Shown one piece after another: positions 12,178 through 13,141 of a stretch of DNA of 13,141 bases; position 1 is the first letter of the stretch; each line of letters opens with the position of its first letter. Origin of the DNA: a bacterium BMS3Bbin02 (GTDB taxonomy: Bacteria; Actinomycetota; Acidimicrobiia; Spongiisociales; UBA5794); contig BDTL01000181.1 in NCBI GenBank assembly GCA_002898115.1, positions 1-13,141 on the forward strand, in the 5' to 3' direction. Made by a program: the position numbers and the translations under genes. Under the pieces are notes generated by a model. The model was given only the letters and a program-made list of their open reading frames with translations, did no database searches and was not told where the DNA came from.

Positions 12178-13141
12178 TCACAGATCCCTATCTTCCGTAC
12201 TCAAGATGCTCGCCGGAACAATGCTGTCGTCGCCGAATCTCTCTCGCACCGACTCGGCAGCGTCATCGGCAGCCCGCACGACAGGCGTGTCCAAGGTGAG
12301 TTGTTCTGCTGCTCTAGCATCGCCGACATGTGACACCCCGACACCGAGCAGTCGAATCGGTTGGTCGCCGAGGTCGAGTTTGGCGAGCAGCGCCTTCCCG
12401 TGCTCCCAGATCTCGTGGGTGCGGCGAACCGCGTTCGGCGGGGTCACCGAACGCGAGACCGTTTCGAACGATGCGTAACGAACCTTGATCTCCACCGTCC
12501 GGCCGCGAACCCCCGCTCGCCGCAACCGACCTGCGAGACGATCCGAGAGGCGGAGAAGTTCTCGCTCAAGGTTCTCGGTGCCGACGACATCGCGTGAAAA
12601 CGTGGACTCCACGCTCACGGATTTTGCGCCGCCACCACTCGTCACCGATCGTTCATCGATGCCTCGCGACAGTTGCGACAGATGCCGGCCTAATGAGGGA
12701 CCAAGCCTCGCCTTCAGAATCCCTGACTCGATCTTTGCTACGTCGCCTATCGTCGCGGCACCCAATTCCTCAAGTGCTGCATAGGTGGCCTGGCCGACTC
12801 CCCACAGCCTGCGTAGCGGCATCGGGTGCAGGTATGCCAGCTCTCTGCCGGCGGGGACGAGATGAATGCCGTCCGGTTTGGCATCTTCGGAAGCCAGCTT
12901 GGAGATGAACTTGCGCGCTGCCAGACCCACCGACGCCGGAATGCCGACTTCCGTACGTATCCGAGTCCGCATCTCGCGAGCAACCAGCAGTGGGCTTTCA
13001 AAATGTCTCCTGAGACCCGAAATGTCCAGGAACGCTTCATCTACAGACAGTCTCTCCATCGTCGGCGTAACGCCCCTCAGTGTCTCGAACACTTGCTCAG
13101 AGACCTCCCCGTATCGACCCATGGATGGTGCGACAAATGTC
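12178..13141 (-). CDS. dinB: DNA polymerase IV (Y family), 5' end cut by window edge
   Basis: This is a Y-family translesion DNA polymerase. The reading frame is open through the window edge, with about 320 codons visible and the N-terminal part (including the first catalytic Asp) missing. The visible sequence continues upstream of an internal ATG at 13122 as TFVAPSMGRYGEVSEQVF, normal for the palm domain, so that ATG is not the start. The catalytic SVDEAFLDISG is present, as are GLAARKFISKLASEDAKPDG and the thumb helix-hairpin-helix LWGVGQATYAALEELG. The little-finger domain follows. EQLTLD near the C-terminus could be a beta-clamp binding motif. The stop is the TGA at 12180-12178. It is followed by DUF3040 and the MerR-type gene on the same strand. 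I see nothing to suggest loss of activity. Confidence 0.95.
   Translation of the reverse strand, partial: TFVAPSMGRYGEVSEQVFETLRGVTPTMERLSVDEAFLDISGLRRHFESPLLVAREMRTRIRTEVGIPASVGLAARKFISKLASEDAKPDGIHLVPAGRELAYLHPMPLRRLWGVGQATYAALEELGAATIGDVAKIESGILKARLGPSLGRHLSQLSRGIDERSVTSGGGAKSVSVESTFSRDVVGTENLERELLRLSDRLAGRLRRAGVRGRTVEIKVRYASFETVSRSVTPPNAVRRTHEIWEHGKALLAKLDLGDQPIRLLGVGVSHVGDARAAEQLTLDTPVVRAADDAAESVRERFGDDSIVPASILSTEDRDL

Noticed and set aside
13120..13122. ATG as the start of dinB
   Set aside because: The frame stays open to the window edge and the upstream codons continue the polymerase palm sequence, so the gene is cut, not complete.

Overview
The window looks like chromosome of a high-GC Gram-positive bacterium of the phylum Actinomycetota. 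The evidence is GC-rich coding sequence, frequent GTG starts, several starts that sit directly behind a TANNNT hexamer with no ribosome binding site (leaderless genes), and gene content typical of the phylum: mraZ-rsmH, DUF3040, a short HNH endonuclease of the MAR-LVLNATYEPL type, and a moxR-DUF58-transglutaminase operon. The class is not certain; Acidimicrobiia or a relative is my guess. I see no mobile element, CRISPR array, tRNA or rRNA, and no gene-free stretch longer than about 145 bases.

Left end (1-1490, minus strand): the head of the division and cell wall (dcw) cluster, with mraZ followed by rsmH running off the left edge. The mraZ promoter region carries four GTGG repeats at an exact 10-bp period, the form of an MraZ operator. 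Between mraZ and rsmH lies a perfect 19-bp inverted repeat whose downstream arm is the rsmH ribosome binding site plus start codon, so the rsmH start could be hidden in an RNA hairpin.

Middle (1491-6555): a divergent ketopantoate-reductase-like gene with a universal stress protein gene behind it; a secreted protein with two Ig-like domains and a C-terminal part that recalls pilins; an HNH endonuclease facing away from a stand-alone resolvase-fold protein that has lost its catalytic serine; and a two-gene minus-strand unit of unknown function with ATGA coupling.

Right half (6653-11132): a tightly packed plus-strand operon for a MoxR AAA+ ATPase, a DUF58 protein and a TgpA-type membrane transglutaminase. 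This trio is a common neighbour of the dcw cluster in actinobacteria and is thought to act on envelope or membrane-associated processes.

Right end (11158-13141, minus strand): DNA polymerase IV (dinB, cut by the window edge), a DUF3040 membrane protein and a MerR-type regulator with a sensor-like C-terminal domain. As I recall, dinB, DUF3040, the transglutaminase trio and mraZ-rsmH lie close together in several actinobacterial genomes, so the window fits a known chromosomal neighbourhood with a less conserved set of genes inserted between mraZ and moxR.
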